Positions 1-8,592 of a stretch of 35,669 bases of DNA are shown here, piece by piece. Origin of the DNA: OCS155 cluster bacterium AG-349-E07 (GTDB taxonomy: Bacteria > Actinomycetota > Acidimicrobiia > Actinomarinales > Actinomarinaceae); assembly GCA_003281085.1 (NCBI GenBank), contig QCCZ01000007.1, positions 1 through 35,669 of the forward strand, read 5' to 3'. The translations under genes were made by a program, and so were the position numbers. Each line of letters begins with the position of its first letter. Position 1 is the stretch's first letter. Under the pieces are notes generated by a model. That model made no database searches, was not told the origin of the DNA, and worked only from the letters and a program-made list of their open reading frames with translations.

Positions 1-6
1 AAACAA

Positions 7-1266
7 ATGTTGATAAGTTCTTCTAATGGTGTATCTAAAGTTGCAATTTTAGAGGGCCCTACTTTAGTTCAATATTATTCATCAGAAAATACTGGAAAAT
101 CAAAAGTCGGAAATATTTATCTTGGAAAAGTTAAAAATGTTCTACCTGGTATGGAAGCAGCTTTTGTTTCATTTGGTGAAGAGAAAAATGGTGTTTTATA
201 TGTTGCAGATATTGAAGGTTCAACTAAAAATTCTAAAATCGAAAATCTTTTAAAAGCAGATCAAGAAATCTTAGTGCAGGTTGTAAAAGATGCAATGGGT
301 GAAAAAGGCGCGAGATTAACAGGACAAATTTCACTACCCGGAAGATATTTAGTTTTAATCCCTAACTCCAAAACAAAAGGAATTTCACGAAGGCTTGCAG
401 ACAACGAAAGAGAGCGGTTAGACAAAATCATTAGAAAAATAAAGCCAAATAATTTTGGAGTGATTGTTCGAACAGCTGCAGAAGGGGTCAGTGAAGAGTC
501 TCTCAAAGTTGATATAGAAAAATTGGTTGAAGAATGGAAAACAGTAAGTAATTATCAAAGTGGTGATGCACCTAAACTAATACATAAAGAACCCGATGTA
601 TCAATAAAAGTAATTCGTGAACATTTAAATTCCACATTTAAGAAAGTACTTATTGATAAAAAATCACAACATGATCAAGTTAAAGAATATGTTAAATTAA
701 CTTCACCTGAAATTTTAGATATTGTTGACCATTATGATGATCAACTTGGATTATTTGAAAGATATCATATTGAAGATCAAATAAAAAAAGCTTTAGACAG
801 AAAAGTTTGGTTGCCTTCAGGTGGTCATTTAATTATTGATAGAACAGAAGCATTAACGGTTATTGATGTTAATACTGGAAAATTTGTTGGCAAGAACAGT
901 CTAGAAGAGACTGTTTATGAAAATAATTTAGAAGCAGCAGAAGAAATCGCTAGGCAATTAAGGTTAAGAGATATTGGTGGAATTATTGTTATTGATTTTA
1001 TAGATATGGAATCTCAGAAAAAACAACAAAATCTATTAAATAAATTTAAACAAGAGCTTGCCAAGGATAAAACAAGAACACAAGTTTTTGATATATCCAG
1101 ATTAGGTTTAGTTGAAATGACCAGGAAAAATGTAGCAGCTGGTTTAATAGAAAGCTTTTCAGATGAGTGTGAAAAATGCAATGGTAGAGGACTTATTATC
1201 AATGATATTTTTTCTAACAAAACTATAGATGAAGGTTTGCTTGAGTCAGAAGCTGTAGTAGAGTAA
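7..1266 (+). CDS. rng: Ribonuclease E/G family endoribonuclease (start possibly outside window)
   Basis: Endoribonuclease that cuts single-stranded RNA in mRNA turnover and rRNA/tRNA maturation. The N-terminal third carries the S1 RNA-binding domain typical of the family (GNIYLGKVKNVLPGMEAAFV). The catalytic DNase I-like segment has Asp287 (IDVNTG) and Asp330 (IDFIDM), 43 residues apart as in E. coli RNase E (303/346). The zinc-link cysteines Cys388 and Cys391 (CEKC) also sit at the spacing seen in E. coli (404/407). At 419 residues it has the catalytic core only, with no long RNase E scaffold tail. The frame is open to base 1 (Lys-Gln before this Met), and E. coli RNase E has a few residues before the equivalent MLI, so the true start may lie just upstream. 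It is followed after 7 bases by rplU, the common rne/rng-rplU-rpmA-obg order. RNase E versus G naming cannot be settled from this. Confidence 0.93.
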   Translation: MLISSSNGVSKVAILEGPTLVQYYSSENTGKSKVGNIYLGKVKNVLPGMEAAFVSFGEEKNGVLYVADIEGSTKNSKIENLLKADQEILVQVVKDAMGEKGARLTGQISLPGRYLVLIPNSKTKGISRRLADNERERLDKIIRKIKPNNFGVIVRTAAEGVSEESLKVDIEKLVEEWKTVSNYQSGDAPKLIHKEPDVSIKVIREHLNSTFKKVLIDKKSQHDQVKEYVKLTSPEILDIVDHYDDQLGLFERYHIEDQIKKALDRKVWLPSGGHLIIDRTEALTVIDVNTGKFVGKNSLEETVYENNLEAAEEIARQLRLRDIGGIIVIDFIDMESQKKQQNLLNKFKQELAKDKTRTQVFDISRLGLVEMTRKNVAAGLIESFSDECEKCNGRGLIINDIFSNKTIDEGLLESEAVVE

Positions 1267-1273
1267 TTGAGTT

Positions 1274-1600
1274 ATGAGTAAATACGCTGTAGTCAAAATT
1301 GGTGCCTTACAAGAAAAAGTTTCCATTGGAGACGAGCTAGTTGTTTCATCAAGCTTTTCAGAAACAACTTTAATTCCAATATTAGTTAGTCCAAAAAAAG
1401 GACAAATTGTTTCTGATTCTAAAGAGCTTGGTAAATTTAAAGTAGAAATAGAACATATTGGTGATGCAAAGTCTAAAAAAATTAATATTTTTCAATATAA
1501 AAATAAAACTGGTAACAGAAGAAGAATGGGCTATAGAGAAGACAATAAAATTATTCAAATAAAAAATATTGTAGGCCTAGAGGGTAGCGAGGAGGAATAA
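1274..1600 (+). CDS. rplU: 50S ribosomal protein L21 (bL21)
   Basis: Large-subunit ribosomal protein that binds 23S rRNA. The 108-residue length and the sequence (start [10 protein letters not shown], central [28 protein letters not shown]) match bL21, including the basic C-terminal RNA-binding part (K-x-K-x-x-x-RRRMGYR). It starts 7 bases after the RNase E/G stop and shares its final A with the rpmA start (TAATG), so the two are translationally coupled. The L21-L27-Obg order is one of the most conserved in bacteria and supports the call. No strong Shine-Dalgarno is visible before its own ATG. Confidence 0.97.
   Translation: MSKYAVVKIGALQEKVSIGDELVVSSSFSETTLIPILVSPKKGQIVSDSKELGKFKVEIEHIGDAKSKKINIFQYKNKTGNRRRMGYREDNKIIQIKNIVGLEGSEEE
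1589..1595 (+). promoter_or_regulatory. Strong ribosome-binding site for rpmA
   Basis: GAGGAGG lies inside the last codons of rplU, four bases before the rpmA ATG. It is one of very few near-consensus Shine-Dalgarno sites in the window, where most genes are started by overlap with the gene before. Confidence 0.75.
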
Positions 1601-1851
1601 TGTCAAAGACAAAAGCCGGAGGTTCAACAAGAAACGGTAGAGACTCAGAGTCAAAACGACTTGGGACTAAAGTTTTTGATGGTGAAAAAATTTCTGCTGG
1701 TTCCATAATGGTTCGTCAAAGAGGGACAAAAATACATCCTGGTGAAAATGTATCTAAAGGTGGAGATGATACTTTATTTGCAAAAACAGATGGTGTTGTA
1801 AAATTTTCTACTAGAAATGGCCGTAAATTAGTCAATGTAATCCCACAATGA
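1600..1851 (+). CDS. rpmA: 50S ribosomal protein L27 (bL27)
   Basis: Large-subunit protein whose N-terminal tail reaches the peptidyl-transferase centre. The start [16 protein letters not shown] is the short tail form; there is no Firmicutes-type leader needing cleavage. The conserved core ([31 protein letters not shown]) is complete, and at 83 residues it has normal length. The ATG overlaps the rplU stop by one base and is served by a GAGGAGG site. The obg gene follows four bases after the stop. Confidence 0.98.
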   Translation: MSKTKAGGSTRNGRDSESKRLGTKVFDGEKISAGSIMVRQRGTKIHPGENVSKGGDDTLFAKTDGVVKFSTRNGRKLVNVIPQ

Positions 1852-1855
1852 ACTC

Positions 1856-3055
1856 ATGTTCGTTGACGAAATTAAATTATCAGTTCATTCTGGAGCTGGC
1901 GGCTCGGGTTCAGTAAGTTTTAAAAAAACATCATCAAAGTCATCTCCTTCTGGCGGATCTGGCGGATCTGGTGGAAGTGTAATTATCACCGTAAATGAAC
2001 AATTGAATGATTTATCACATATAATCTCTAAAAGTTCTCTTAAAGCAGAAAATGGAACTGATGGGAATAAAAATTTTCAAAATGGTAAAAAGGGCAAGGA
2101 TTTAATAATCGAGGTACCAAAAGGTACAAAAATAAAAGTAGATAACGAAGTTTATGCTGATCTTCATGAAAATAAATCATCTTTCATTGTTTTAGAAGGA
2201 TCAAAAGCAGGTAGAGGTAATTATGATTTAATTTCAAAAAGAGTTCCAAATCCTCAGTTTTGCGAACATGGTGAAAAACGAAATAAAATTGAAATTACAT
2301 TAACTTACTCAATCTATTCAGATCTTGTTATTGTGGGCTTACCCAATGCAGGAAAAAGTACGCTGATAACTAAATTAACAAATTCGAAGGCCCAAATTGC
2401 AGATTATGAATTTACAACAACATCTCCTAATTTGGGTATATTAAACAATTCAGATCTTAAATTAAAAATATGTGATCTACCTGGTCTAATAAAAGGTGCT
2501 TCAGATGGCGTTGGCATGGGAGAGAGAATTCTTAGACACATTAGAAATACAAAACTAATCGTTTATTTATTAGACCCATTGAATCAAAGCTATAGTTTAG
2601 AAGATCAAGTTAATTTGTTAGAAAAAGAGATAATTGAATACGACCAAAATTTTTCTGAAATCCCAACTATTAAAGTAGTAAATAAGTTAGATAAATCTGA
2701 AATAAGCATTGATGACTCTATAAATATTTCAGCGCAAACAGGTTTAAATATTGAAATGTTAATTCAAAATATAGTTGAAATTTTTCAATCTGACAAGAAT
2801 AGGCTTTACGGAGACTTTCAAAAGATTACCTTGCAGAAAGATGATCTAATAATTAATCAAGATCAAGGAAAATTTAAATGTACCGGAAGATTTGTTGAAT
2901 CTATAATTGGGTTATCTGGAAACAAAGATGAAGTAAATAATGAAATATTTTACAGATATGAAAATTCATATCTGCCAAATAAACTTGAAGAACTCGGAGT
3001 TGTTGATGGAGATACAATTATGTTAGGAAACCTAGAATTTGAATATAAAAAATAA
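1856..3055 (+). CDS. obg: GTPase Obg/CgtA with C-terminal OCT domain
   Basis: Ribosome-associated GTPase acting in 50S assembly and stress control. Domains in order: a glycine-rich Obg fold (residues 1 to about 157), then a G domain with P-loop GLPNAGKST (161-169), DLPG (G3) and NKLD (G4), then an OCT domain (about 328-399) ending in DGDTIMLGNLEFEY. The OCT domain is typical of Actinobacteria and Firmicutes, and is absent from E. coli ObgE. In the Obg fold, the usual Asp- and Arg-spaced Gly-Gly stretch is written here as three Gly-Gly-Ser units coded by a nearly exact 9-base tandem repeat (1949-1975). The ATG begins only four bases after rpmA. The last 17 bases overlap the proB start. Confidence 0.97.
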   Translation: MFVDEIKLSVHSGAGGSGSVSFKKTSSKSSPSGGSGGSGGSVIITVNEQLNDLSHIISKSSLKAENGTDGNKNFQNGKKGKDLIIEVPKGTKIKVDNEVYADLHENKSSFIVLEGSKAGRGNYDLISKRVPNPQFCEHGEKRNKIEITLTYSIYSDLVIVGLPNAGKSTLITKLTNSKAQIADYEFTTTSPNLGILNNSDLKLKICDLPGLIKGASDGVGMGERILRHIRNTKLIVYLLDPLNQSYSLEDQVNLLEKEIIEYDQNFSEIPTIKVVNKLDKSEISIDDSINISAQTGLNIEMLIQNIVEIFQSDKNRLYGDFQKITLQKDDLIINQDQGKFKCTGRFVESIIGLSGNKDEVNNEIFYRYENSYLPNKLEELGVVDGDTIMLGNLEFEYKK

Positions 3056-4085
3056 AAAAACAATTGTAATAAAGATTGGAACTACATCTTTAATAGATGA
3101 AGGTAAATTAAGTCAACCACTTCTTCATTCGCTTGCAGAAAAAATAAAACAACACCAAAACACTCACAATTTTGTCATTGTTACATCTGGTGCAGTAAGT
3201 CTTGGAGGTATGGAGTTAAATTATAAAACAAGACCAAAGTCAATGAAAAAATTACAAGTTGCTTCAGCAGTAGGTCAAATTCAATTAATTAATGAATACA
3301 AAAAAGTGTTTAATGAAAACGATTTACAAATTGCTCAAGTATTGATTACTAAAAACCTTATTGATGATAGAGAACAATTTGTTAATACTACTCAGGCGCT
3401 GAATGAACTTTTAGCTCAAAATATAATTCCTGTAATTAATGAAAACGACGTTGTTGCAACTGAGGAATTAAAGTTTGGAGACAACGATAGATTATCAGCA
3501 ATTGTCTCGATAATTGTGAATGCATCTAAGTTGATACTTGTAACTAACAAACAAGGTTTATATAACTTCAATCCAGATAAAAATTCAGATGCAAAAATGA
3601 TTGAATTTATACAATTTAACTCATCACAATTGAACGATTTAATTCCAATCTCTAGCGACGGTGAAGGCGAGGGAGGATTTTCAACAAAGATAATGGCAGC
3701 GCAAATTGCAGGTTTCTCAGGAATACAAACTCAAATAATTAGTTGGTCTGAACAAAATTTTGTAGATGCTATAGAAGGCAAACAAGTTGGAACTTTAATA
3801 CTTGAATCTGATAAAAAAATTAGACTCAGAAAATTATGGATAGCTTATGGAATGCAATCAACTTCAAAAATAGAAATTGACGCCGGGGCATTTGATGCAA
3901 TTAAAAAGAATGCATCACTTTTATGCAATGGGGTAGTTAAAATACATGAAGATTTCAATATTGGCGATGGAATTGATGTTGTTTTAAATGATATAAATGT
4001 AGCAAAAGGAATTGCCAAAATTTCATCTAATGAAATTTCAGACAATATTGTATTAATTCATACAGATGATTTAATTATTTTGTAA
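3039..4085 (+). CDS. proB: Glutamate 5-kinase with PUA domain
   Basis: First enzyme of proline synthesis: phosphorylates L-glutamate with ATP to gamma-glutamyl phosphate, which ProA then reduces. The amino-acid kinase fold spans residues 1 to about 255, starting KKTIVIKIGTTSL, with VTSGAVSLG, PVINENDVV and the FGDNDRLSA substrate loop. A PUA domain follows (about 262-345), as in E. coli ProB. The length of 348 is slightly below the usual 365-370. The start overlaps obg by 17 bases; it is the only ATG that keeps the first beta strand. No Shine-Dalgarno is seen, so coupling to obg translation is likely. In the family, proline inhibits activity through the kinase domain. Confidence 0.97.
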   Translation: MNIKNKKTIVIKIGTTSLIDEGKLSQPLLHSLAEKIKQHQNTHNFVIVTSGAVSLGGMELNYKTRPKSMKKLQVASAVGQIQLINEYKKVFNENDLQIAQVLITKNLIDDREQFVNTTQALNELLAQNIIPVINENDVVATEELKFGDNDRLSAIVSIIVNASKLILVTNKQGLYNFNPDKNSDAKMIEFIQFNSSQLNDLIPISSDGEGEGGFSTKIMAAQIAGFSGIQTQIISWSEQNFVDAIEGKQVGTLILESDKKIRLRKLWIAYGMQSTSKIEIDAGAFDAIKKNASLLCNGVVKIHEDFNIGDGIDVVLNDINVAKGIAKISSNEISDNIVLIHTDDLIIL

Positions 4086-4099
4086 AAATATTTTACTAA

Positions 4100-4105
4100 T
4101 AAGAT
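4100..4105 (+). promoter_or_regulatory. Possible -10 element upstream of proA
   Basis: The 40-base gap between proB and proA contains TAAGAT, the same hexamer seen in front of rsfS and lepA. It would place a transcript start near 4112, about 14 bases before the proA ATG. No clear -35 lies at normal spacing, and such hexamers are frequent in A+T-rich DNA, so this is weak. Confidence 0.25.
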
Positions 4106-4125
4106 TTCTTAATTAACCTTTAGAT

Positions 4126-5367
4126 ATGTTAAATGAAATAGGAATCAAAGCACAAAAAGCTTCGTTACAAATTGCAAGGCTTGATACCGAATTAAAGAAC
4201 AAAATTCTTCTTGATATGTCTGAAGAATTGTTAAACAATCAAGAAAATATACTTGAAGCTAATTTATTAGACATTGAAAACTCTAAAGACTTAAAATTAT
4301 CTACTGCACTTACTGACAGACTTACTCTTAACGAAGAAAGAATTGTTGGTATGTCAAACGGACTAAAAAAAATTATACCTTTAAATGATCCTGTTGGTGA
4401 AGTTACTAGTAGTTGGACGACGGATGACGGATTATTAATTAATAAAGTTAGGGCTTCATTTGGTGTAATTGGAGTAATTTATGAGGCAAGACCAAATGTT
4501 ACAAGTGATGTATCTGGCTTATGTTTAAAATCGGGGAATGCAGTAATTCTTAGAGGGTCAAGCTATTGTCTTGATTCAAATAAAGTAATTCTGCAGACAC
4601 TTCAAAATGCATTGAGGAAAAATCAAGTTGATGAAAATGCAATCCAAATTATTGATAGTAAAGACAGAGAAGACACAATTAAATTTATGCAAATGACTGA
4701 ATATATAGATCTAATTGTTCCTAGAGGTGGCAAAGGATTAATTCAGACGTTAGTTGAAAATGCAAAAGTACCATTTATTTTAGACGGAGATGGAAACGTC
4801 CACTTATATATCCATTCTGATGCAAAAAAAGACAATATTATTGATATTGTTATTAATTCAAAAGTTCAAAGACCAGGGGTTTGCAATGCATTAGAAACAT
4901 TATTAATTAACGCAGAGGTGTATAAAGAAATGGGTGAAGAAATCGTTAACTCTCTACTTAAAGAGGATGTAGAGCTATATGTTGATCCAATAATCAAAAA
5001 AAACTTTCAAGAACTTACAATTGCAACTGATGAACACTTTGAAACAGAATTTCATGATTTGAAGCTTGCAATCAAAGTAGTAAATAATATTGAAGAGGCA
5101 ATAAGCCATATAAACGAATTTTCTTCAGGCCACACTGAAGCAATTTTGACTGAATCAACAGAAGCTGCTGACTTATTTACAAGTTCAATTGATTCTTCTG
5201 TGTTGTTCGTTAATAGTTCAACAAGATTTACTGATGGTGAAATGTTTGGGTTTGGTGCTGAGATAGGTATTAGCACTCAAAAATTGCATGTAAGAGGACC
5301 TATGGGATTAGAAGCGCTAACTTCTGAAAAGTATGTAGTTAAAGGAAATGGACAAATTAGAAAATGA
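4126..5367 (+). CDS. proA: Gamma-glutamyl phosphate reductase
   Basis: Second enzyme of proline synthesis: NADPH-dependent reduction of gamma-glutamyl phosphate to glutamate 5-semialdehyde. It belongs to the aldehyde dehydrogenase superfamily. The catalytic cysteine is Cys253 in VQRPGVCNALE. Other family landmarks are GVIYEARPNVT, LRGSSY, VPRGG and the C-terminal FGFGAEIGISTQKLHVRGPMGLEALTS. The 413 residues match the usual length. It follows proB after a 40-base gap, one of the larger codirectional gaps here, and its stop overlaps the moxR start by four bases (ATGA). Confidence 0.97.
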   Translation: MLNEIGIKAQKASLQIARLDTELKNKILLDMSEELLNNQENILEANLLDIENSKDLKLSTALTDRLTLNEERIVGMSNGLKKIIPLNDPVGEVTSSWTTDDGLLINKVRASFGVIGVIYEARPNVTSDVSGLCLKSGNAVILRGSSYCLDSNKVILQTLQNALRKNQVDENAIQIIDSKDREDTIKFMQMTEYIDLIVPRGGKGLIQTLVENAKVPFILDGDGNVHLYIHSDAKKDNIIDIVINSKVQRPGVCNALETLLINAEVYKEMGEEIVNSLLKEDVELYVDPIIKKNFQELTIATDEHFETEFHDLKLAIKVVNNIEEAISHINEFSSGHTEAILTESTEAADLFTSSIDSSVLFVNSSTRFTDGEMFGFGAEIGISTQKLHVRGPMGLEALTSEKYVVKGNGQIRK

Positions 5368-6203
5368 GTGACAAAAAATTACAAATCAAAGATTTCGAGA
5401 AAAATAATTATTTTGCAACCCAAGAATTGGTTGATGTTGTAAATGCTGCATTATTTTTAGATAAACCTCTTTTAATTGAGGGTCCAGCTGGTACCGGAAA
5501 GACTTATCTTGCTAAGTCGTTATCAAATATGTTAAGTAAAGAACTTATCAGACTTCAATGTCATGAGGGTATTGATGAGGATAAAGCAATTTATGAATGG
5601 GATTATAAAAAACAATTATTATCTATACAAAATGACAAAAATGAAAAAGATTTATTTACTGATGAGTATCTGATAGAAAGACCAATTTTAAAATCATTGA
5701 AAACATCAGACTCATTATTTCTTGTTGATGAGATAGATAGATCAGATGAAGAATTTGAGGCACTTCTCTTGGAAGTGTTGGCAGAAAAACAAGTAACTAT
5801 TCCTGAGATAGGAACAGTTGCTGGCGAAGGTAGTAATTTTACAATCCTTACTTCAAATGCCACAAGAGATCTTTCAGAGGCACTCAGAAGGAGATGTATT
5901 TACTTTTTTCTTGATTATCCTTCCATTGAAATTGAAACTAAAGTAATACTCAGTAATGTTGAGAGCATATCAGAGGAAAAAGCAAAAAAATATTCTCTTT
6001 TTAGTTCTTTTATAAGAAAACTAAATTTAAATAAACCTCCTTCCTTGATTGAAACTGTTGAATGGGTTAAATACAATCATGAGAACAATCATGAGGAGCT
6101 TGATTCCAACATCGGTATCCTTATAAAAGATATAGATGATCAAAAGCTCTACAAAGAAAAATTAAAAGAGAATAATGATTTTAAAAACGGATCAGTTACT
6201 TAA
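5364..6203 (+). CDS. MoxR-type AAA+ ATPase (CoxD-like)
   Basis: AAA+ ATPase of the MoxR group, which works with VWA-domain partners to mature or remodel other proteins. Walker A is GPAGTGKT (Lys46 and Thr47), Walker B is FLVDEIDR, and the later NATRDLSEALRRRC holds the sensor 1 and arginine-finger region. The segment RLQCHEGIDEDKAIYEWDYKKQLL is typical of the CoxD subgroup. At 279 residues it is normal to slightly short. It overlaps proA by four bases and the VWA gene by 29, so the pair is surely co-translated. In carboxydotrophs CoxD and CoxE serve CO dehydrogenase maturation. No molybdenum hydroxylase gene is visible here, so the client is unknown. Confidence 0.9.
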   Translation: MSDKKLQIKDFEKNNYFATQELVDVVNAALFLDKPLLIEGPAGTGKTYLAKSLSNMLSKELIRLQCHEGIDEDKAIYEWDYKKQLLSIQNDKNEKDLFTDEYLIERPILKSLKTSDSLFLVDEIDRSDEEFEALLLEVLAEKQVTIPEIGTVAGEGSNFTILTSNATRDLSEALRRRCIYFFLDYPSIEIETKVILSNVESISEEKAKKYSLFSSFIRKLNLNKPPSLIETVEWVKYNHENNHEELDSNIGILIKDIDDQKLYKEKLKENNDFKNGSVT

Positions 6204-7515
6204 ATTCTCACAGTTTTGTAAAGAGAATGAACTATTTTTTTCATCTGACAGGCTGTCAGACTTAATCATTTTTCTTAAAAAAAATGAATTAGATAATCAA
6301 GATACTGAAATAAATTTTTTATACCATTTACTTCCTACAAACAAACTTGAAAAGGAACGGCTCAGAGACTTAATAAATGAATTTTTTGGTTATTCAATCA
6401 GCGCTGGTCAAGAAGAATTTCTTTACTTAGATGAATACAAAATTGACTCAATGACTGATGGTCAAATTAATATTAATTTTGAAAATGTTTCTGATGATTT
6501 ATTAAACAATTTTGGTGATATAGATTTCAGCAGACCTGTTTCAAATATTTACTGGCTAAACCAAATTAAAAAATCACAAAACTATATTAATGAAATAGCA
6601 TTTTTTGATGTTGAATTTAATTCTGCTTTAGATTCAATCGTAAACAATCAAAATAAAGAAACATATGTAGAAATGCTTGATTTGGCTTTGTTAGAGAGAA
6701 TACAGGAATTGAGAAATCAATTTAAAGAACCTTATGTGCCAAGTGATTTAAGCAAGAAAGAAGATTTACAAGAAAAAGATTTCTTATTTACAGACAGTGA
6801 TGAAAGAAATAAATTACTTAAAGAAACAAGACAACTCGGTTTAATTTTGGCTAATAAATTTATTAGATACTCAAATTCTTCCTCAAAAGGAAAATTAAAT
6901 TTTCGAAAAACTATCAGGAAATCATTACAAAGTGGTGGAAGCTTGTATAAAACTGTATTTAAACCACAAATAAGAAAAAAACCGAGACTTATCTTGTTAT
7001 GTGATATTAGTGGATCTATGGCGCTTTACTCATTATTTGGATTAACTTTACTTTTTGGAGTTGTTCAAAGATTTAGGTCTGTAAAAGCTTTTGTTTTTAT
7101 TGATGGTTTAACTGAGATAACTAAAGATCTTCAAAATCTGAAAATTAATAATATTAAAAGTATATTAAATAATTGGAATGAATACGTAAAAGTCGATGGT
7201 CATTCTGATTATCAAAGATCTTTTGAAGATTTGTTAGCCTCTAAGAGTATTCTTAATTCAAGTAGTAATTCCTTACTTGTTATTGGGGATGCAAGAAATA
7301 ATTATCGTTCAATTAATAAAAATACTATTGATAAACTTTCAAAGTGCTTTAAAGATATATATTGGATGAACCCAGAGAGATCACAATATTGGAATACAGG
7401 AGACAGTAGGTTTATGGATTTTCAACAAATTTGTGAACACTACAGTGAGGTAAGAAACTTTAAACAGCTCAAAGATTTTATAATAAAAATTAACTTTAAG
7501 AAAGTAATAAGGTAA
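6175..7515 (+). CDS. VWA-domain protein, CoxE-like partner of the MoxR ATPase
   Basis: Predicted partner of the preceding ATPase. The C-terminal half holds a von Willebrand factor A fold with the MIDAS motif DISGS starting at Asp277 (DxSxS); a second acidic loop (VIGDARNNY) lies further on, followed by a tail with WMNPERSQYWNTGDS, which is typical of CoxE/YehP-type VWA proteins. The N-terminal half (1 to about 230) is charged and largely helical with no recognisable domain. There is no signal peptide or membrane segment, so it is cytoplasmic. The ATG overlaps the moxR frame by 29 bases, and its stop shares one base with nadD (TAATG). The function is not known beyond the MoxR-VWA pairing. Confidence 0.85.
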   Translation: MILKTDQLLKFSQFCKENELFFSSDRLSDLIIFLKKNELDNQDTEINFLYHLLPTNKLEKERLRDLINEFFGYSISAGQEEFLYLDEYKIDSMTDGQININFENVSDDLLNNFGDIDFSRPVSNIYWLNQIKKSQNYINEIAFFDVEFNSALDSIVNNQNKETYVEMLDLALLERIQELRNQFKEPYVPSDLSKKEDLQEKDFLFTDSDERNKLLKETRQLGLILANKFIRYSNSSSKGKLNFRKTIRKSLQSGGSLYKTVFKPQIRKKPRLILLCDISGSMALYSLFGLTLLFGVVQRFRSVKAFVFIDGLTEITKDLQNLKINNIKSILNNWNEYVKVDGHSDYQRSFEDLLASKSILNSSSNSLLVIGDARNNYRSINKNTIDKLSKCFKDIYWMNPERSQYWNTGDSRFMDFQQICEHYSEVRNFKQLKDFIIKINFKKVIR

Positions 7516-8078
7516 TGAACATAGGGGTCTTAGGTGGTACATTTGATCCACCACATTATGCACATCTTAGGATTGCAGAGAGGTCAATTGACCAATTTAA
7601 CTTAGATAGAGTAATATTTATTCCGTCAGGAAATCCTTGGCAAAAAAAAGATGCTACATCTTATCGCCATAGATATGAAATGACAAAAATTCTTATCGGT
7701 GATTCTCATGATTTAGAAATAAGTGATATTGAAAATTCAGAGAAAAATCCATCATATACTTATGAAACTTTAAATAAATTGAATCACCCTAAAGAAAGGT
7801 TATATTTTATTCTTGGCTCAGATGCTGCAATCAATATTAAAACTTGGAAGAATTATGAATTACTACCAAACTTAACTAATTTTTTAATTGCATTAAGAAG
7901 TGAAGATAATATCGACATACTCAAAAATAATTTTCCGTTTAATTATGAAATAATTTCTGGAGATAAATTAGATTTAAGTTCTACAATTTTACGAAATAAA
8001 ATAAAAGAAAATAATATTGAGGTTAGTGAGTTACCTTCCGAAGTGTTAATTTATATTAAAGAAAACAGTCTTTATTGA
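7515..8078 (+). CDS. nadD: Nicotinate-nucleotide adenylyltransferase
   Basis: Transfers AMP from ATP to nicotinate mononucleotide, giving deamido-NAD in NAD synthesis. The nucleotidyltransferase signature GGTFDPPHYAH is at residues 7-17 (His14 and His17 bind the triphosphate), and the C-terminal SSTILR motif (155-160) is the ISSTxxR element. At 187 residues it is typical. It is coupled to the VWA gene by a TAATG overlap. The nadD-rsfS pairing is common in bacteria, but here a potassium channel gene on the other strand lies between them, and the nadD 3' end overlaps that gene by 7 bases. Confidence 0.96.
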   Translation: MNIGVLGGTFDPPHYAHLRIAERSIDQFNLDRVIFIPSGNPWQKKDATSYRHRYEMTKILIGDSHDLEISDIENSEKNPSYTYETLNKLNHPKERLYFILGSDAAINIKTWKNYELLPNLTNFLIALRSEDNIDILKNNFPFNYEIISGDKLDLSSTILRNKIKENNIEVSELPSEVLIYIKENSLY

Positions 8079-8533
8079 AATTTGTCCTTTATATCTTGAA
8101 TTTCAGAATCTAATTCGTCTAGTTTTTCTAGTTCATCTTCCTCTAATTCTTTAAGTTTCTCAATTTCATTTTCTAATTCCTCAAGTTTTTCTAAAACATC
8201 GTCATTTGTATGATGATCTACGTAATTTCTTGTGAATTTTGCTGAGATAATAGCTGTAACAGTAGCAATTAACCCAATTCCTAAAAACATTAAAGCACTT
8301 GCTACAAATCTTCCAAGGGTCGTCGTAAGTTCAATGTCACCATAACCAACTGTTGTTATAGTAACTAAAGCCAGCCAAATACCATCACCAAAATTATTAA
8401 TATTTGGTTCAGATATGTAAAACAGATATCCAAATACTCCAACAAAAAATATTAATGCTCCTAATATCGTTCTTAATCTTTTGCTGTTAAAAACTGTCTC
8501 TAGTAAGCTAAAAAAGTTTTTTATTCTGCTCAA
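8072..8533 (-). CDS. Two-transmembrane potassium channel
   Basis: Small ion channel subunit (153 residues) of the Ion_trans_2 type, acting as a tetramer in the cytoplasmic membrane. TM1 is about residues 22-40, followed by a pore helix and the selectivity filter TVGYGD, then TM2 (about 72-95). The tail from about 105 is a highly charged heptad-like Glu/Leu/Lys coiled coil; there is no RCK or cyclic-nucleotide domain. The start is TTG at 8533: a GAGGAG Shine-Dalgarno sits five bases before it, while the nearest ATG (8546) is in another frame. It lies antisense between nadD and rsfS, its 3' end overlapping nadD. It may be regulated through membrane stretch or voltage, but nothing in the sequence shows which. 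Confidence 0.88.
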   Translation of the reverse strand: MSRIKNFFSLLETVFNSKRLRTILGALIFFVGVFGYLFYISEPNINNFGDGIWLALVTITTVGYGDIELTTTLGRFVASALMFLGIGLIATVTAIISAKFTRNYVDHHTNDDVLEKLEELENEIEKLKELEEDELEKLDELDSEIQDIKDKFQ

Positions 8534-8538
8534 ATTTT

Positions 8539-8544
8539 CTCCTC
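8539..8544 (-). promoter_or_regulatory. Ribosome-binding site fixing the TTG start of the channel gene
   Basis: On the minus strand GAGGAG reads five bases ahead of TTG 8533. Its spacing is good for TTG and it overlaps the only nearby ATG, which is out of frame, so it decides the start. Confidence 0.7.
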
Positions 8545-8575
8545 ATATCTAAGAATAGTGTGTTTATTTTTTACA

Positions 8576-8584
8576 TGGTAAGAT
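8576..8584 (+). promoter_or_regulatory. Extended -10 promoter for rsfS, probably leaderless
   Basis: TGG-TAAGAT is an extended -10 element. A start of transcription seven bases beyond it (about 8591) would nearly coincide with the GTG start codon at 8593, and no Shine-Dalgarno is present, so a leaderless mRNA is likely. The complement reads TATCTTA, so the same bases could also serve the opposing channel gene. Confidence 0.45.
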
Positions 8585-8592
8585 ATTTATAA

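Noticed and set aside
261-506. 81-codon open frame on the minus strand within the RNase E/G gene
   Set aside because: No ribosome-binding site or domain; antisense to conserved coding sequence.
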